Positions 5,722 to 6,938 of a stretch of 6,938 bases of DNA are shown here, piece after piece; the first letter of the stretch is position 1, and each line of letters opens with the position of its first letter. Both the position numbers and the translations under genes were made by a program. Source of the stretch: Acidobacteriota bacterium. GTDB lineage: Bacteria > Acidobacteriota > Terriglobia > UBA7540. Location of the stretch: assembly GCA_021789565.1 (NCBI GenBank), contig JAJYJL010000433.1, positions 1 through 6,938 on the forward strand, written 5' to 3'. The notes under the pieces were generated by a model. That model searched no databases, had not been told where the DNA came from, and worked only from the letters and a program-made list of their open reading frames with translations.

Positions 5722-6938
5722 ATGAAGAAATTCATCGTTGATCATATTCTATCGTTTGTCCTGGTAGTTTCATGTGCTGCCTCGGCTGCTGCCGCAGTTG
5801 CGATGCAGGGGCCCGGCAAGAAAGGGCGCCGGCCTTCCGGGCTCGACAAGGTTCAACACATCGTCTGGATCATTCAGGAGAACCACTCTTTTGATAATTA
5901 TTTCGGCACATATCCCGAGGCGGATGGTTTTCCGCCGGGAACATGTTCTCCCGTGGCGCCGGGATCGAAGCGCTGCATCGCTCCGTTTCACATGCCGGCA
6001 AACATGCCGCCCTGCGATCTGGCCCATCGCTGGGTGATTGCGCATGCCGCGTACGACCACGGAGCGATGGACGGTTTTGTCTGGGCTGAGGGGACGCCGT
6101 ACTCCACGGGTTATTACGACCAGCGCGACATTCCCAACTACTGGGACTATGCGAAGCATTACACGCTTTGTGACCGCTTTTTCTCATCTCTGATGGGCGC
6201 AAGCCTCCCCAACCACCTTTACACGGTGGCGGCACAGTCGGGAGGCGTGATTAATAATCTCTTTTCCATCAGGGAAATCGAAAAGGTTCTTGACTCGCCG
6301 GGCGGTTACAACTTTGCCACCATGGTAAACCTGTTTACAACGGCGAACGTCTCCTGGAAATATTACGAAGAGACGCAGCCGGTCAACCCCGACCTGAAGC
6401 ATCGTGATTATCTGGCAGACCCTGACCCAAAACATTACTCGCTCTGGAACCCGCTGCCCGGCTTCAAGGCCATCCGAGACAACCCTGCGGCCATGGCGCA
6501 CCTGGTGGCCCTCAAGGAATATTTCCAGGACCTCAAGAAGGGTACGCTGCCGCAAGTTTCCTGGATTGTGCCCATGGGGCGGGACAGCGAGCACCCGCCG
6601 GCCTCACCTGCGGTGGGCATGTGGTACGTCACCCGCCTGGTTAATGCTCTGATGCAAAGTCCCTACTGGAAGAACAGCGTTGTTTTCCTTACGTGGGACG
6701 ATTACGGCGGCTTCTATGATCATGTTCCGCCGCCACTGGTGGACGCTTACGGCTACGGTCCGCGCGTGCCCACGCTGGTGATTTCTCCATTTGCGAAGCC
6801 GGGCCACATTTCGCACCGGACGTACGATTTCACATCCATGCTCAAGTTCATCGAAGTTCGCTTCGGGCTTGGGCACTTGACCGCGCGCGATGGGTACGCC
6901 GAACCGATGTTTGATTGTTTTGACTTTGACCAGACGCC
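5722..6938 (+). CDS. Secreted phosphoesterase, phospholipase C/acid phosphatase (AcpA-like) family, C-terminus missing
   Basis: 405 codons are visible before the right edge cuts the frame. Residues 1-28 form a signal peptide: MKKF, a hydrophobic stretch to about 18, then ASAAAAVA, with cleavage probably near 27-28. The rest matches the phosphoesterase family of bacterial phospholipase C and AcpA acid phosphatase, which hydrolyse phosphate monoesters or diesters outside the cytoplasm. Visible family marks: [11 protein letters not shown] (52-62) with metal ligands E53 and N54; DLAHRW and [10 protein letters not shown] (99-119); [13 protein letters not shown] (158-170) with S161 where AcpA has its nucleophile serine; SEHPP (289-293); and [15 protein letters not shown] (324-338) with D326 and D327 as further metal ligands. 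Most of the catalytic core is therefore inside the window. Likely roles are phosphate scavenging or lipid-phosphate turnover; the sequence does not separate phospholipase from phosphatase activity. Divergent from the alpha/beta hydrolase, with its own promoter and ribosome site. Confidence 0.92.
   Translation, partial: MKKFIVDHILSFVLVVSCAASAAAAVAMQGPGKKGRRPSGLDKVQHIVWIIQENHSFDNYFGTYPEADGFPPGTCSPVAPGSKRCIAPFHMPANMPPCDLAHRWVIAHAAYDHGAMDGFVWAEGTPYSTGYYDQRDIPNYWDYAKHYTLCDRFFSSLMGASLPNHLYTVAAQSGGVINNLFSIREIEKVLDSPGGYNFATMVNLFTTANVSWKYYEETQPVNPDLKHRDYLADPDPKHYSLWNPLPGFKAIRDNPAAMAHLVALKEYFQDLKKGTLPQVSWIVPMGRDSEHPPASPAVGMWYVTRLVNALMQSPYWKNSVVFLTWDDYGGFYDHVPPPLVDAYGYGPRVPTLVISPFAKPGHISHRTYDFTSMLKFIEVRFGLGHLTARDGYAEPMFDCFDFDQT

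Overview
The window looks like a chromosomal stretch from a GC-rich, free-living, polymer-degrading bacterium. Acidobacteriota (soil type) is my best guess. It rests on the mix of gene families, the weak or missing Shine-Dalgarno sites, and an impression that the repeat-encoded peptide motif recurs in that phylum; no marker gene confirms it. There are six protein genes, two of them cut by the window edges. I see no RNA gene, insertion sequence or CRISPR array.

Left part (1-3339): a secreted clan GH-A glycoside hydrolase (minus strand, C-terminus off the left edge) is divergent from a tight two-gene unit on the plus strand. That unit is a FabG-like short-chain dehydrogenase (1141-1941) followed 15 bp later by a GH88-type unsaturated glucuronyl hydrolase (1957-3339). 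A plausible joint role is carbohydrate breakdown: the exported enzyme cuts polymer outside, GH88 removes an unsaturated uronate from imported oligosaccharides in the cytoplasm, and the reductase may act on the released keto/aldehydo uronate. This pathway link is inference from gene order.

Middle (3390-4788): a nitrilase-superfamily carbon-nitrogen hydrolase lies on the minus strand, convergent with GH88. It has a good Shine-Dalgarno site and an extended -10 promoter. Upstream of it is a gene-poor, AT-richer gap (4212-4788) holding a tandem repeat: about 65-bp units, each with three GGGTTCG sub-repeats and a GTTTTCAATAACTTC core. This repeat is the least explained element in the window.

Right part (4789-6938): an alpha/beta hydrolase of the prolyl-oligopeptidase/dienelactone-hydrolase type (minus strand) is divergent from a secreted phosphoesterase of the phospholipase C/acid phosphatase AcpA family (plus strand, cut by the right edge). 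Two genes (the dehydrogenase and the alpha/beta hydrolase) have -10-like boxes so close to the ATG that their mRNAs may be leaderless; two others (nitrilase and phosphoesterase) have clear Shine-Dalgarno sites.
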